Part shown: piece by piece, positions 1-13,347 of the stretch | Numbering within the stretch: the stretch's first letter is position 1 | Layout: each line of letters begins with the position of its first letter | From: Elysia chlorotica | Lineage: Eukaryota > Mollusca > Gastropoda > Plakobranchidae | Direction: 5' to 3' | Assembly (NCBI GenBank): GCA_003991915.1 | Contig: RQTK01000313.1 | Location: forward strand, 104,406-168,405 | Length of the DNA: 64,000 nt | The notes under the pieces: model-generated | What the model was told of the DNA's origin: nothing | Databases searched by the model: none | The model's input: only the letters and a program-made list of their open reading frames with translations | Position numbers and translations under genes: made by a program

Positions 1-7
1 AAAAGAA

Positions 8-71
<64 letters not shown>

Positions 72-596
72 TAGGATTCACCAATAACAAAGTAATAAAG
101 CAATTCATATTATTTTTCGAAACCTGTTGATTAAAGCATCATACATACACGTGATGTACATGCTACGCCATGCATTCCACGAAAGCAAAACCAACATCTA
201 CATCTGAGTCACTTATGCCCCTCACTAAATGGACATACAGTCATAGTACAATGGGTTACAATAATACGTGCAATGTAACACATTATATTTATTAGAAATG
301 AACTGAATGTAATGTTGACCTCAAAACTCAAAAAGATATTAACTTAGATCCATAATAATTATTATCGCATCATAAAGCTCGTAACCGCATTTCTCTGTGT
401 GACACTGATAGGGCAGGTAAACCCTTCTACCTGCTATCTACTACATGCTACATGCTACCTGCGTGTTTGCCTGTTTGTCTGTTTGCCTGTTTGGGCGCAG
501 GCATGCATTGGCAGTTATTGAGCTCAGGGTCGACTAGGGTCGCAGACTTCGCGATCCACGCGTTGATCACGGTTGAGATAATTACGCACCATGACA
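1..596. other. Noncoding flank with (GA)n tract
   Basis: A (GA)n microsatellite occupies about 7-68. The rest is AT-rich with a short run of TGCTACCTGC- and GCCTGTTTG-like direct repeats at 445-495. No supported gene. Confidence 0.6.
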
Positions 597-733
597 AACT
601 TCACTGTCGGGGATCGAGTGATGGTGTTGCCGAAGGAAGACAGCATCAACACTGGCTATGCTGAGTATGTCCCAGTAGATGATATCAACCGTGTGATTCA
701 GGTCCCCAACAGAGTCCCTCTGGAGGTTGCAGC
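597..733 (+). pseudogene. Duplicated fragment of MDR coding exon 1
   Basis: These 137 bp are identical to 3423-3559, which lies inside the first coding exon of the MDR gene (offset 2826 bp). Homology ends abruptly on both sides and no splice site or intron sequence is included. An open frame continues past the fragment for about 38 codons to a TAA at 849-851, but nothing there resembles the MDR family. The copy sits upstream of the promoter, so it is probably not transcribed with the gene. It is either a very recent duplication or an assembly artefact. Confidence 0.8.
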
Positions 734-1210
734 ATTGAACGCCGGTGTAGATAGTTTTACCAAGGCGTGTCTATTTTTGGACGCTTTGAGTTTTACCAAA
801 CGTCTTTATTTTCGCTATGGACTCGTTATCGCAAAATCTGTAACTCTGTAAAGCGTGACCCAGGGCCCAAACCCATATCTCCCAGCCACAGCCGCGAATC
901 AGCTGGTCAGTGCATGGTCTTGGCCGACCTCCAACTTAATGCTCGAAAGGGTGAAGTCCAGGAAAAAGTCATTGACCGACTTATTAAGGGGTCCGTTTTA
1001 CCCTTTTAAGCAGTTTTTCATGTGATAGGGCCTTCGCAAAGGGTGTACTTTACTCTCATAATTTTTTAAAGAAAGATTGGAAAGCGTTGGTTGTATTTCG
1101 CAACGATTTGTATAGTATATAGGATAGAATTTAAAAAAAAACGAGGGTTATTTTTCTTCTACCCAACCGGTCAGTTTGGTAGAAACTAAAACAGCAGGTA
1201 TCCTCTCGAA
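734..1210. other. Noncoding stretch between the exon fragment and the promoter
   Basis: Contains a short imperfect direct repeat built on AGTTTTACCAA (about 752-810). Two short open frames here show no family resemblance. Nothing else recognisable. Confidence 0.5.
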
Positions 1211-1518
1211 CTAGCCAGTAGCCAGTGACACCGTGGCCTTAGTTAATGCCTAGTGGCCTCGGCCAGTCTAGCTCTCCTAGTCTCCTTTCCTCTCCTTCCT
1301 CTCCTTCCCTGCCCCCAACCAACCCTCCCATGACCAGCCAGTGAGCACGTGAACAGCGGCTGACTGCCTGAGTTTTTGCCGGTCACAACCACTCCACTTT
1401 CCACAGCCAGTCTGCACTGCGTCACAACCCCGCGGCCCACCATAACCCCACAGCAACCCCGCCACACCCGCCCCATTCTCGCGCTGACGCATTGACGCCA
1501 TTGAGTTCAGGCCAGTCT

Positions 1519-1556
1519 GTTTATAAACCGCTGCCTGGCTCTGTGCTCCTCAGTTC
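1519..1556 (+). promoter_or_regulatory. Core promoter of the MDR gene (TATA box plus initiator)
   Basis: A TTTATAAA element at 1520-1527 is followed about 29 bp later by an initiator-like CTCAGTT centred on 1552. The upstream stretch at about 1210-1500 is GC- and pyrimidine-rich compared with the AT-rich surroundings, as expected for a promoter. A splice donor follows at 1682, so the element fits a noncoding first exon joined to the coding part of the gene. Inferred from spacing only; no transcript evidence. Confidence 0.5.
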
Positions 1557-1681
1557 CAAAACTTCCAACCTGCCTGCCTCTGTGATCGTACAACGAACAG
1601 ACGCCATTTAGAGAAAACTCGAAGTTTATAATTGTATTCACATTCCCTTGGATAACCGTTTCAGGATTGTTCAGCTTGATA
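1552..1681 (+). other. Putative noncoding first exon (5' UTR) of the MDR gene
   Basis: The stretch between the inferred start at 1552 and a good donor (GATA|GTAAGTAG, GT at 1682-1683) has no useful ATG. It would be joined across a 1.4-kb intron to the CT-rich acceptor ending at 3103, 22 nt before the start codon at 3126. This is the simplest way to explain a strong acceptor just upstream of the ATG. Confidence 0.45.
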
Positions 1682-3103
1682 GTAAGTAGATTTTGGTCTA
1701 TTATTAATTAATTTAAAATATTAACATTGATTTATTTAAGAGTGTGTAGTCGAGCTTAAATTTAGGCCTATTTTGTAGCTAGACTCGACTTTTCTTTCTT
1801 GTGTATTCTTAAAGTGTGCAGTTAAGTCGCTGCGCCCCCGTCTAATAGTTCACGATTAATAATGTTTTATATATTCCGCTCTTCATTGTATTGCTGTTAG
1901 AAGTTAAAATAGACTATTTAATTAGTAGATTAGGAAATCTAGGCTTTCTGAGGACCTGTCAGTAGGCTTTTACAGAGATATACATTAGATTTTATAGTGT
2001 GTAAGCTAAAATCTATCAAGTAGGCCTATCATATTCTGTAAAGATCCATTCAAAATCACAGTCTAGATTTTAGGCCGAATGGATTCGTTCAAATATTTTG
2101 CATTCAACAGTAGGCTAGATTAGATTAGATTTATTATTAACAACTATTCGAAACATAGTATTGAACGAGATCTACATTTTTTATTCATATTAAAATACGA
2201 GGATTGAAATTATTAGCGTTATGTTAAGAATAAGATCTAGAGATCTAGATCTAGATCTTTCTAGCCCCCACAAGTTATACGCTTATTGTTTTCTCGAACC
2301 CACACAAAGGGGTCAGCTGTTGTGGCCAGCAGCTGATTGACCTCATTCCAAGGTCACGATGAGCGCCGGCTTCTGTGATTGGCTGAAATCAGGCCCCCGC
2401 TTGACCCTGCATATATTAACCGCAAATAATCATCGGGAGTTAAGGACGCCTTGAAATTAAAATTTAGAAAGTTTGCTTACAGCTCTTATCAGGGTCTAAG
2501 GTCAGCGGTTTTTATCTCGAGCAGATTTATCTCGTATTGCGACACGAATTGTCAAGCGGGCAGAAAGCAGGCGCCACCTGTTAGTCATAGACTATTGCGT
2601 TCACATTGACATCTGCACGTAGGCATATTATTATCAGCATACCTAGGGTCTATAGTTATACAATAGCATGTACATATAAATAACAACTCTAAAAGTATTA
2701 GTAAGAGTGCAATTGTGAAAGTTGGTTTCAACCTTTCTCTATTGTCCTAAAATTCAATGAGGCAGGTCTAAACAATTTAAGAAAGCTCAACATAAAACAG
2801 TGTGCTTTTGTGTTGTTGTTTTTTTTTTTTTTGTTGTTTTTTTTTTATTAGAGATAGGGCTAGATATTTTTTCACTTTTTAGATAGAAGTTTGAAACTTA
2901 GGAGCTTTTCTTGTTGATGCACAAACAAGATGATAGTATAGTACGAAATCTAAGGTGGTTCTTTTCATACGAAGTACGAAAATAAAAAAAAACCAACTTA
3001 AGATTATATCAATTAATCCCAATAACCACCAGAGAAATCTGCTTAGACTAAGAGCTGGACAATTTTCTAACAACTTTATCCTCTCTCTCTCTCTCTCTCT
3101 CAG
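1682..3103 (+). other. 5' UTR intron of the MDR gene
   Basis: No coding seen. It holds a GATCTA-rich patch at about 2232-2266, a possible second promoter near 2347-2440 and a poly-T stretch at 2820-2847. It ends in a (CT)n polypyrimidine tract at 3081-3100 directly before the acceptor AG. Confidence 0.4.
2347..2440 (+). promoter_or_regulatory. Possible alternative promoter inside the MDR first intron
   Basis: Over about 90 bp there is a TCCAAGGTCA nuclear-receptor-type half site (2347-2356), an ATTGG inverted CCAAT box (2378-2382), an opposite half site TTGACCCT (2401-2408) and a TATATTAA at about 2412-2419. A start near 2440 could run to the donor ATTA|GTAAGAG at 2701. Each motif is short and could be chance; the clustering and order are the argument. 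Confidence 0.25.
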
Positions 3104-3125
3104 ATAAACTAACCAATCAGCCATC

Positions 3126-5518
3126 ATGACTAAAGCCGCCTTGAACCAGAACGAGCTTCGCGCCCTGAGGAAGCTGACAGGCGAACCCGAGGTCTTCTCC
3201 TCTTCCATTCAGTCCTCCTCCCTGCTGTCATCGTCGACATGCGATGCCATGTCATCCATGCCGGTACCAGATGCCCCAGACAGCGGACTTCTGGTCAAGA
3301 TTTCCCATGCTGGTGCCTGCTACCTCGAGGGCCAGACCCGAAACAGGCGATTCACCCCACAGTTTCCAGGCAACGAGGTAGCCGGTACCGTCCACGAGAT
3401 CGGCAACAATCTCCCCAACGCTAACTTCACTGTCGGGGATCGAGTGATGGTGTTGCCGAAGGAAGACAGCATCAACACTGGCTATGCTGAGTATGTCCCA
3501 GTAGATGATATCAACCGTGTGATTCAGGTCCCCAACAGAGTCCCTCTGGAGGTTGCAGCCATGCTGCCAGGAGATGCTCTCAAGGCCTACGCTGCTGTCA
3601 ATTGTGCTGCCCCACACGTGGAGAAACTCCGCAAAGTGAAATGTGAGTATCAAGCTATTTTTAGTCATTGAGTTGGTGCCTGTAGTGCTAGTTGAAATAA
3701 TAATAATGATGAAAGTAGGAGTAGTAGTAGTAGTACATGTAGTAGTAGTAGGCCTACTGATAATAATAATGATAATGGTACATGTTATATTAAATGGTAT
3801 TTTTTAATGTATATTATGAATGTAGGTGCATAAAGACTCCAGTCTTATATTATTCAGATTTTTACTGTTGTGCTTTCACTTTGCTGATATATCAATGAAT
3901 GAGAGTCATTAGTATATATAACATTGCGGCATTATACTTTTCTTTGGTATTAAAACTTTTTTGTATCAATCAAAAATTCATTTTCTTTTGAGGGATTCCG
4001 GTATTTCACTTATCTCATCAATAGGTTAATAGCACTAAGAGCAAACCTTATTTAAAAATTTGAGTCTTTCATAGCAAATTCGATAATTATTTTGTTGTTG
4101 TTCTTTGCAGCCTCAGTGAACATCTTGGTGATCGGAGGTTCTAGTCTGGGGCTCTGGAGTGTCAAACTGGCCAAGTACATGATGGGCCGTAACTGCAACA
4201 ACGTGCGCCTGTTTGTGGCTGACAACAGCATTGACCGCTTGTTGACCGCCCAAGACCACGGCTGCTACGACATCATCCACTGGAACGAGGAAGATCATGA
4301 GCAGTACATCGTAGAGCGCACTCTTGACTCTTGTCGCGGCGGTGTTGATGTGATCATCGACTACGTGGGAACAAACAGAACTATGCAACGCTGCCTGAAA
4401 GTGCTCAACAGAGTAAGTTTTCAGGGTTTTATAATGTATTTAGATTTATTCCACTTGGTTGTAGGTTTTGAAATTAGGAACACTGAAATAATATAAATAA
4501 TATCCAGTTATAGTTCATACTTTTCTGGAAATTTGATTATAAGATTAATGGAAAAAAAAATCCGTTTAAGATAAAAGTATGTGTGAACAACTGTTTTCAT
4601 TGCTAATAATATTAGTTAGCTTTTCCTACTTCATAATCGATTAACATCTTTGAATATCTCTGTAATATAGCTACTAAAACAATCTATTTATTCTCTTCAT
4701 TTACGATGCAAACTTTCCTTCCGTTTCTCTTGGAGTGTAGAAATTAACTAAAAAACCAACTTTTTTTCTGCAGGAGGGTCTGATCCTTGTCGGAGGAAAT
4801 AAACCTTGTGAGACGAGCATCTCTCTGAGCACTCTTGCGGCAAAGCAGCAGAGCATTGTGGGAGTCCCACGCGGAAACGTCAATCAGCTCATTCAGCTTC
4901 TCAACGCAGTTCAAGAAAAACAGGTACGCCAAAACCTGGTTCATGGAAATCTGTGGTAGCCCAGTGAAATAAGATAATAGCATCTCTAGACATTTTAAAA
5001 CATTCAACTTTTTTTATCTAGGGGCAGTAAGATTAAAAGGATGTGTGCTGCTTGTAGTGTATTGTCTTTGTCACCTTTTGATAATCATGGTCTGTGGGAG
5101 ATAAATATTTAATAAATATTCAGAGGTAAAGTTTTGAAATCAACTGAAAACATGCATAACATAATAAATTTATGATGAAATATATATTATACAGTAAGAC
5201 TTAGTCTTCCTTCAATTTTATTTTTGTTCCAATTGAACTTTTTGGATGCACAAAAATATAGCTTTGTCTTTTGTTTTTTTTATCTCTTGTGTGTGCTTTT
5301 TTCACGCTTATATATTCTTCAAATGAAATCTGTATGAAGTAGATTATAATTTTTTTTTCTTTTCTTGGTTTCCTCAGGTGGAAATCCCAGCATACAAAGT
5401 CTTTCCAGTGGAAGATGCGAACCACATATTCGAGGAAATCTGCGAGTGCAGGATAACAGAACGAGCAGTCTTCCGATTCGGATCACAGTCAAGTGGTCAT
5501 CTGGTGGACAACCATTGA
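3126..5518 (+). CDS. Medium-chain dehydrogenase/reductase (quinone oxidoreductase-like), 4 coding exons, 369 aa
   Basis: Coding exons are 3126-3642, 4111-4412, 4774-4923 and 5378-5518. They total 1110 nt including the TGA stop, and all introns are GT/AG with matching phases. The start is the first ATG after a (CT)n-AG acceptor at 3103. The protein has a serine-rich N-terminal stretch (about residues 26-45). A GroES-like MDR half follows (about 55-160), with FPGNEVAGTVHEIG-type and FTVGDRV motifs typical of the family. A Rossmann dinucleotide-binding half then begins at about 175 with VNILVIGGSSLGLW. The usual catalytic zinc ligands of zinc alcohol dehydrogenases are not evident, so a zinc-independent NAD(P)H reductase is more likely. 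The substrate is unknown. Family assignment is firm; the specific enzyme is not. A 137-bp piece of the first coding exon is repeated at 597-733. Confidence 0.85.
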
Positions 5519-6161
5519 AATGTCATGCATGCGTGCTATCATCAGACTTGGTTCTTTCAATCATCCCATCCAAGTGTTCAGTTTTCTTGAACAACACGAC
5601 AAGCACTGTTGTCGCGCCAGACTTAATGCTAGTTCTAGATCTAGTCCAGCAACACTTCCGTGCCCCGATCTACTCAATTCACATCACATGTCCCATGCCT
5701 GCAACCAGGATGATATTAATGCTGACTAAATCTATAAAAGCACCAGATATAAATTAATGCTCTCCTTGTCTCACCTGGAGCTTATATATATACCCTGCTT
5801 GTCTGGAAGATGTTAAGTAATGTGATTATAATGACCATGTTGTCAAGATCTGTGAAATGGCTTTGAAAATTGTAATCGCACAAACACATACACATCTGCC
5901 ACTAGAGGCGTTTTGGCTTCATTTCATTTCCATTGAAATGCAATTTACTTGAATACAAGTCGAGAGAGATTAATGTAACTTTTTTTGTATCTTTTAAGTT
6001 GTAATCAAATTGAAGATTCTTAATTTACTAAAATGGTGCAAAGAAGGACAACTTAAACGTTAAATTTATAAAAACGCGCACCTGCAATATATTATGCCTG
6101 AAATTTATGAATAATACAGACTAGAAACTAAATTTATTTAATATTTAAAATAGCATTCACA

Positions 6162-6167
6162 AATAAA
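6162..6167 (+). terminator. Candidate polyadenylation signal of the MDR gene
   Basis: AATAAA lies about 645 bp after the TGA at 5516-5518 in AT-rich sequence. This is one of several possible signals, so the 3' UTR end is uncertain. Confidence 0.35.
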
Positions 6168-6185
6168 GAAAGTATACTTTCAAGG

Positions 6186-7585
6186 TAAATTTATTTGTTC
6201 TTGCTTTTATTTGAAGAACAAAGGAAATAATACTTAATGATAAACTGGTTATCAATTGTATTGGCAAAGTTTGAAAGTAAAACATTAAACCGAGTTTCAG
6301 ATTTCCTTGGTTTATTGGTTCATACTTTTAATTCAATCAGTCCAATTTGCTGCTTTGCAACTTTTCCCTTATCTTCTAATATTTTGTTTCATTTGTCATT
6401 GCATTACCACGAAAACTAAGACAAATATAGGGCTACTGACAAAAACATCCTACATTAATATGAGAGAGATGTATTTCTTGCTTCATGTGAAAATGATTTT
6501 TGATTATGAAAGTAAAGTTGTGTTTGTTTTTTTTCTTCTCGAGTCACATTGAGTGAAAATAGTTATACAAAATTGGTGTTAACCTTTTTTATTTTTTTTT
6601 TGTTCTTCAATTTCTATATTATGGAAGATTTGTTCACACTTATATGATAAGAGCAAATGTGATCACAAACCATGATGAATATTTCCATTGCATGATATAT
6701 TAGTATGCTTTTTTTATGTCTTGATAACACATTTTGTAATATCATAATTGATTAGTCTACTGTTGCAATGATACATGATTTGATATAATTATTAAAATTT
6801 GTTTAAATAATGTTTAAAAATGAGTTTGTTTTTTTCAAGCGCAGTTCCACTTTTGTGTTTGTGTGTGTTGTGCAGTAAATGCAATACCTGTACATAAAAT
6901 TAATATGAAACTGATTGTGGGTAGGTAATCTATCTGTATTTTATAGAAATATTAGATGAGACCAGCAAACATTACTCCATGTTATTAGACTGCTAAAGTA
7001 AACTTCCAATGTATGGTTACTGAGCATCTTGCTTGAACTCTTGATAGGAAGTAGCCAGAAATCCTGAGTCAGGAATGATCACTCAGCTATCTCCATCTCT
7101 TTTCTGTTAGATAAAGCCACCTACAAAGTACATCTCAGTCACCATTTCAGCATCAGTAAATCCCTTTAAGCAAAAAAAGCTAAATATTAGGCAAGCTTAC
7201 CTCTTTCCATCTCATCCTGATATATTTTATATTGGGAAGAAAACACTTAAAAAAAATTACCCACTCTGTTGGATGTGTAACAAGCAGGAAATTCATAGTT
7301 AAGTTGTGTTGTAAATCTACATAAAACTATCTAGTCCTTTTAAAGTCTACAAGACAACAATGCAAACCGCAATGATAAGCATTACCCACTCCTCTTGCTT
7401 ATCTTCAACAGGATGTATCTTAAGTGGATTCTACTATATAAATATTTTAAATAAGCACAAGAGTATGGCACTTGCATTGCCTGAGACCTATCTAGACATT
7501 GAAAGTTACAAAACCAAATGACTGAACACAGTTTTAGTACAAAAAGTCATTACAAACAAGATCAAGTTGGGGAATTTAATAATGG
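6186..7585. other. AT-rich intergenic sequence
   Basis: Only short chance open frames; no protein family, SINE or tandem array recognised. Confidence 0.5.
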
Positions 7586-10500
7586 TTTATTTGCAAGATT
7601 ATCACAAGCATAATATACATGAATTAATTCAATAAAATAAAACAAAATGAGAAATAGCACCTGCTATAACGCGGGATATATTAAGAAAAAAAAACAACAT
7701 AATACGTGTACTAGTAAAAAACAAACCCAAGATGACGTTACTGATATTGAAAAAACTTCAAAAAAACAACTGTTAGATTGTTTGTTAATGTCAGCACTGC
7801 ACACAAGAACAAAGCAAAGCAAATCCAGTCCTATTGTTATGTATTTCAAAGTTTGATTGTCAAATATGAAGGCTTTATTAACACAGAAAATTTCCCCCCC
7901 CCCCCCCCCTTCCACAAAATTCAAACCAAAAAAGATAATTAATAATAATTTGTAATTAATCTAATGAGGAAGAACTGGCTTATGAAAGAAGCAAAAACAT
8001 AGGCTGCAAGTATCACAATGTTTTTCCAAATAATTAAATCTGCCATTAAAACCAAAAAAGATAATAAAAAAAATGTTTACTTAATCTAATGAGGAAGAAC
8101 TGGCTTATGAAAGACAAGCAAATGAGTTTGCGATAGAACTTTCCTTCTCAAATGAATCAAAGATACTTTCATAATTAATTCATAATGCACACTCTATCAC
8201 GTTACAGCAGTTAAAAATTATTTAAATGTTTTGCATCAAGACATGTGATATCCTTTGAGCACACGCATCTACTACTAGGTCCTTAGCAACTGAGTAGGTG
8301 TACTCTCAAGTGTTGTGCTCTTCATTCCAGTTCGGATACATTTCCTTTATTAGCTACTACATAGACATTGACAGAATTACTGAGGGTCACAGTTACACAA
8401 ACTGTTAATGATGAAAGTAGATTTAATGTTAAATCTATAATTATATTTATAGACGGGTTAAAAATGTACATTTAATACGGTTTATGTCATAGGGGTTAAT
8501 AAAGCCACACAAGCAGAAGTTGGGGGGTACAGGAATCTCATGCTACACTGGTAATACGCAGTGAGGGGCTATAAGATATGCGTTTGTGGACAATCTAGGA
8601 TCACATTAATTTGTTCCACTTGTTAGACTGTCATAACACTAGACGATTTTTCATATGCAAATAAACAGCTTCACTCAACCCTTCTTTCATGACTTGCAAA
8701 CAATCTTAACTAAATTTTAATTTAACTTGCAAACAATTTAATTGCACAGCCAGATTAATTTTTAATTCAATGTGCAAGCAATTTAATTACAGAGCAAGAT
8801 TAAATTTTAATTCACATGTTTCAATGCTATAGGTATACATGCAGTTGAATTTGTTGTGAAAAATTGAGTTACTAAACAATTTAGATATCAACATACATTA
8901 AGAGAGAAAGATTGGTAACATGAAGGTGACAGGAAAGGCATTTCTTTTAAATTACATCATCAAAAGTGTCCTATAGTTATCTTTGAGCCTGAAATTGAAA
9001 AAGTTCAAAGTCTACAATCCAATAAAATGAGTAATGCTTGTTATATCATCGAAACAAAATTGTAGGACTTTTACGTATCTCTTGCAAGTACCAAAATCTT
9101 ACGTGTCAAAAAAAGGAAAACTTTTTTTCAGAACTCCAACACAATTTACAAAGATTGCTTTAGGTCTCATGATAAAAGATAATGAATCTATTGATTGACT
9201 AGGGTCATTTATGTTAGGCTACAAAAATTTTAATGATAATTTATTAGATCAGGTTTAATCAACTCCAAAGTGTATTAAAAGCTTTTGATCTGACGCTGGT
9301 GAAAAGTTATATTGGGAGAAAAGACTTGAGCAAAACATTAAAATTTCAATACTTATTTTCACAGATTGTTAAGAAAGAATCACATTTTTAAAGCACAATA
9401 AAACATAACAAGATATGTCACAATTTTCATGTATGGTTAACATTCGTTCAGGCAAAAATTAACTGTTAATGCACCTGTGCGAAACTGTTCTTCATTTATC
9501 AAATTCCAATTTACAGTCAAGCCTACACGCAGTCAATTTGGGCTTTAACACTACACTAACACCCTCAGCCATGCCAAACAAAATTTAAAGGGCAAAATTA
9601 GACAAGAAAATTTTAACAAGCAGAGAGACCTCTATCTCCAACCACGCAAAAATTTGACAGGACTCAACAAAACAATTTTACTAGAAAAGACATTTCCATC
9701 GTCAACCATTGAAACAAAATTTAACCGATGTTACTTGCCAAAACAATTGAACCAGCTAAGAAATCTCCATACTACTACAAAACTACTTGCTCAGAAGACA
9801 GGCTTATGTAAATCTACATCTTATATATAGGTAGCCTAAACGTTAAAAAAAAACACAAACTGACTTTTTAAAAATTGCAGCACCAGATACATGTACTGTA
9901 AGTGGAATGGAGAGATTGCCTGAGAGTTATGAATGAAAGCACATATAATTGAGTTGAGTTGATTTAACGTCCAACGTCAGCACTATATATGCGATATTGT
10001 GGACAGACCCCAAGACTGACACATGACAACTTTATGTGCTCCCACACACGAGGCAGGCGGGGATAGCGTGACTCCTGTCTCAGCCTGTCACATTAAACTG
10101 AGTTATGATTGAAAGTACAGGAGTTGAGAGAGAAAAAAACTGGTCAAGCATACAGAAGAATCAACTGTCCAAGCATTAAAATTTTGTCTAATAGTAAAAA
10201 AAAATGAATGCATTGTCGTCAACTAATTTACTGAAAATACAATTTCTAGATTAATGACTAGATAACTAGAATGAATCAGAAAGCCTAAAAATTCACACAT
10301 TTTGACTCTTAAAGCACAGACTTGAGGGAGAATTTTTGCTGAGTACAATTTTTGAGTTGATACCTCTTATATACTATGAATAACTATAAAGTCCAAAATT
10401 AATTTCGACTTATGCATGAATCAGCCTGTCCGCATAATGATGAATGTAACAAGTCCACAGTAAAAGGTGATCTTAGCTAGGGGATAGTACAACACATGTA

Positions 10501-13277
10501 GTAAAAGTTCCACATCTTAAAGCAGCAGTAACTTAACAACAACAAAAGGTTGAGAATACATAATAATATTATTAATAAATAAAGATTTATCTGTATACGT
10601 TTCAAATGTGACCTGGATCAAACAAAATAATAATAAATTGAAAAAGCAAACAAACAAAAAACACATCTAGTTTTCTTTTTTTTTTTAAAGGTTGAATTGA
10701 TAAATTGTTCCTTAAAAAAAAACATAGCTGAGTGTGACTTGTGGCTATGAAATATAATCATGTTAAAAATGTAGTGCCAAAACACATTTCAATATTCCAA
10801 TTGTTATAATCAAAGTTCCCACAATAATTGAAGTGTAAAAAAAAAATCATGGAATATTTGTCAAATCAAAGCAGTGGACCATGCTCAAATCAGAAAAATT
10901 TATAATTATGAAGAAACAATTTATAGGCTACACAATTGAAAGAAAAGAAAAAAATCTAGCTACGGAAGGAACAGTTAACCTTTCTTAAAGAAGTCGTTGT
11001 TGGCAAGAGGAGAAAATGAACAGTAGTAACAAGGGTTATCGTCCGTGTGCTACGATTTTGGCATAAACAATTATCACTAATTTGAGACAATAAAAAAAAA
11101 TGTTTTACTTCCTTATATTTCCAAAAGGGACATATGTTTCTAAAAAGAGGAATAAAAAACCTATAAGCCCATTTTTATCTGAATGTTTAGTTAGATAGAT
11201 CTCATTTTACCCTTTACAACCATACATAAGTAATTTTAGCTGCTTTTGAGATAGTCGATAAAAACTGTTTTCCTTCCTTGTGAATTTACATGTCAAAGTC
11301 ATGTATCACAAAAAGCAGCTTCCAATTTTATAATACATGTGTATATCCCTTTTTTTGCATGTATATATCGATTTGAAGAAAAAAAACTATATAATTCTTC
11401 TAGAGTCTGGAGTAAAAGATTTGTTTCCCTTTTTTTTTAAATTTTAGGTTTGATAAAAACTTGAACATAACTTATTGTCCATGTTTTATAGTATCATACA
11501 AAGCCATTTCATTTTAAATAGAACGGAAATTAATAACTATGTCCTCATATGGAGGCAGTTCATTGATCTGATTTGTAAGGATTATTTTAATCTCTTTCTA
11601 TGAGTACACATGTATAAAAAAGATTGAAACAACAACAACAAAAAAAGCAAGATAATTTTGTATTAATGCAAAAATGATGACTATATCAATACATTAACAA
11701 TAACAAAAAATAATAATAATGAAAATATTAAAGTAAAAACATACATTGTGTCATAAAAAGATACAAAAATGGCTTAATTAATAAAAAAAATAAAAAAATT
11801 TCAAACATTTAAAAATATAATACAGCACAGATGATACATTTCTTTGCAAACCAAGTAAAAAAAAAATACAAAAGAATGGTAAAAAAAAAGGTCAGCTTGA
11901 AATACATTACCCATGTATAAAGACTATATAAAGTACAACTGATAATTGGAGAATGCCAAATAAAGACTTCTTATTCCAGGAATCGATCACGTTTTCAGCT
12001 TTGACATTCTATCAGACACTTCTCTACAAGTTGGCGGCAAGATTGGAGATAAACTACGGCTCCATATATTATATGAACTATTTCTGAGGCACCAAGTCCT
12101 TTATTTTAAAAACTTCACAGTCACTATTTAATATAAACTTGGGTACAACATATGCTGTCTCAAAAGTTAAAGAGGTTTTTTAAGCGGATACCACTGTGGT
12201 ATGATTCTGTATAGGATTCTAAAAGAGATCAAATTAGATGTTAGGCTTTATCCAAGCTTAAGATTAGCCGAGCGTTCCAGTTCCAAGAAAAGAAAAAAAA
12301 AATTACTACTCTGATTAATGTGAAGTTAAACATTAAATCTGTTATGGCACATAAAATAAACCAAGGAAAGACTTTACTATTAAGATGCAACTAAGGCACT
12401 TATTAAGTGAAATAAACAAGTCTGGATTTACTGTTTGACAACGGTCAACTGAAGATAAAAGTGCAAACTTAAGCAACTATTTCAAATTGAATGAAAATAA
12501 AAAACTGTCTTAACAGCTGTATATTAATGATGTACTGGCACGGCTGACAAAAGAAATGTTGACTGTGAAAGAGTTTGACTCTAAATGAAAAAGAGAAATT
12601 TTACAATTGATGAAATGAAACAACAAAGTGTTTTTTTTTCCATTATTCACTGAAAATGGCATAGCAGAGTCAAAACATTTTTCTAAAATTTCACCAGCTG
12701 ATTTGAATTTTTATTATAAGATCATAAAGAAAACTTAGTGTATAAATATTCCAAAACAAATGATAAATTGTAAATACATTAAATGATTTTTAAAAATCAT
12801 GTTTTTGCAGAAACAATAAATGTACACAACTCATACAGATACACATAAACTTAATATTACAATCATTGAATTGAACCCATAGCAAGTTAAATAACAAACA
12901 ACTTCTATTTTTTTTTTGCAAATATAAAAAGGGTGCTGTAGTATAAATATTGATTCTTTGCTGAACACAGCTTGAATATAAAAAAAAAATTCATAATGCA
13001 TTCATTTACTTTAAAAATTGCATGACGTTCAATATCTGTCCTAATTAAGATGGGCTAAACACAAATTTTAATTTAAACAAGAAGTACACACAAAAACATG
13101 AAGTCAACTGATGTATATACTATGTAAGAAAACTTTTTGACAATGTTCCTAATGCTGAATGCAGGAGACTGAAAAAGCATAATTACGCATTTATCTTAAA
13201 TAAAGCTATTAACACAAGAGTGAAAATTATTGTTACAGAAAAAAAATCCACATAAAATAGTCACATTTCAAAAGGAA
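7586..13277. other. AT-rich noncoding region, possibly including a long 3' UTR of the DUF547 gene
   Basis: No supported coding. Minor features are a poly-C run at about 7894-7908, a two-copy ~120-bp tandem repeat at 7925-8110 (shared ATGAGGAAGAACTGGCTTAT) and a ~60-bp repeat at 8725-8815. A SINE fragment lies at 9950-10098. Because the DUF547 stop at 15977 has no obvious close minus-strand polyadenylation signal, part of this stretch could be its 3' UTR. That is a guess from position only. Confidence 0.35.
9950..10098 (-). mobile_element. SINE tail fragment
   Basis: Reads as the reverse complement of the window-wide SINE body: AACGTCCAACGTCAGCAC, then GACAGACCCCAAGACTGAC, then ACTCCTGTCTCAGCC. 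The tRNA-like head is missing. Confidence 0.75.
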
Positions 13278-13300
13278 AGAGAGAGAGAGAGAGAGAGAGA

Positions 13301-13338
<38 letters not shown>

Positions 13339-13347
13339 GAGAGAGAG
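13278..13347. repeat. (GA)n microsatellite
   Basis: About 70 bp of GA dinucleotides with two GGAA interruptions. Confidence 0.9.

Noticed and set aside
591-851. 86-codon open frame containing MDR-like sequence
   Set aside because: Only the first ~47 residues match because of the copied 137-bp exon fragment; the rest is unrelated, so it is not an independent gene.
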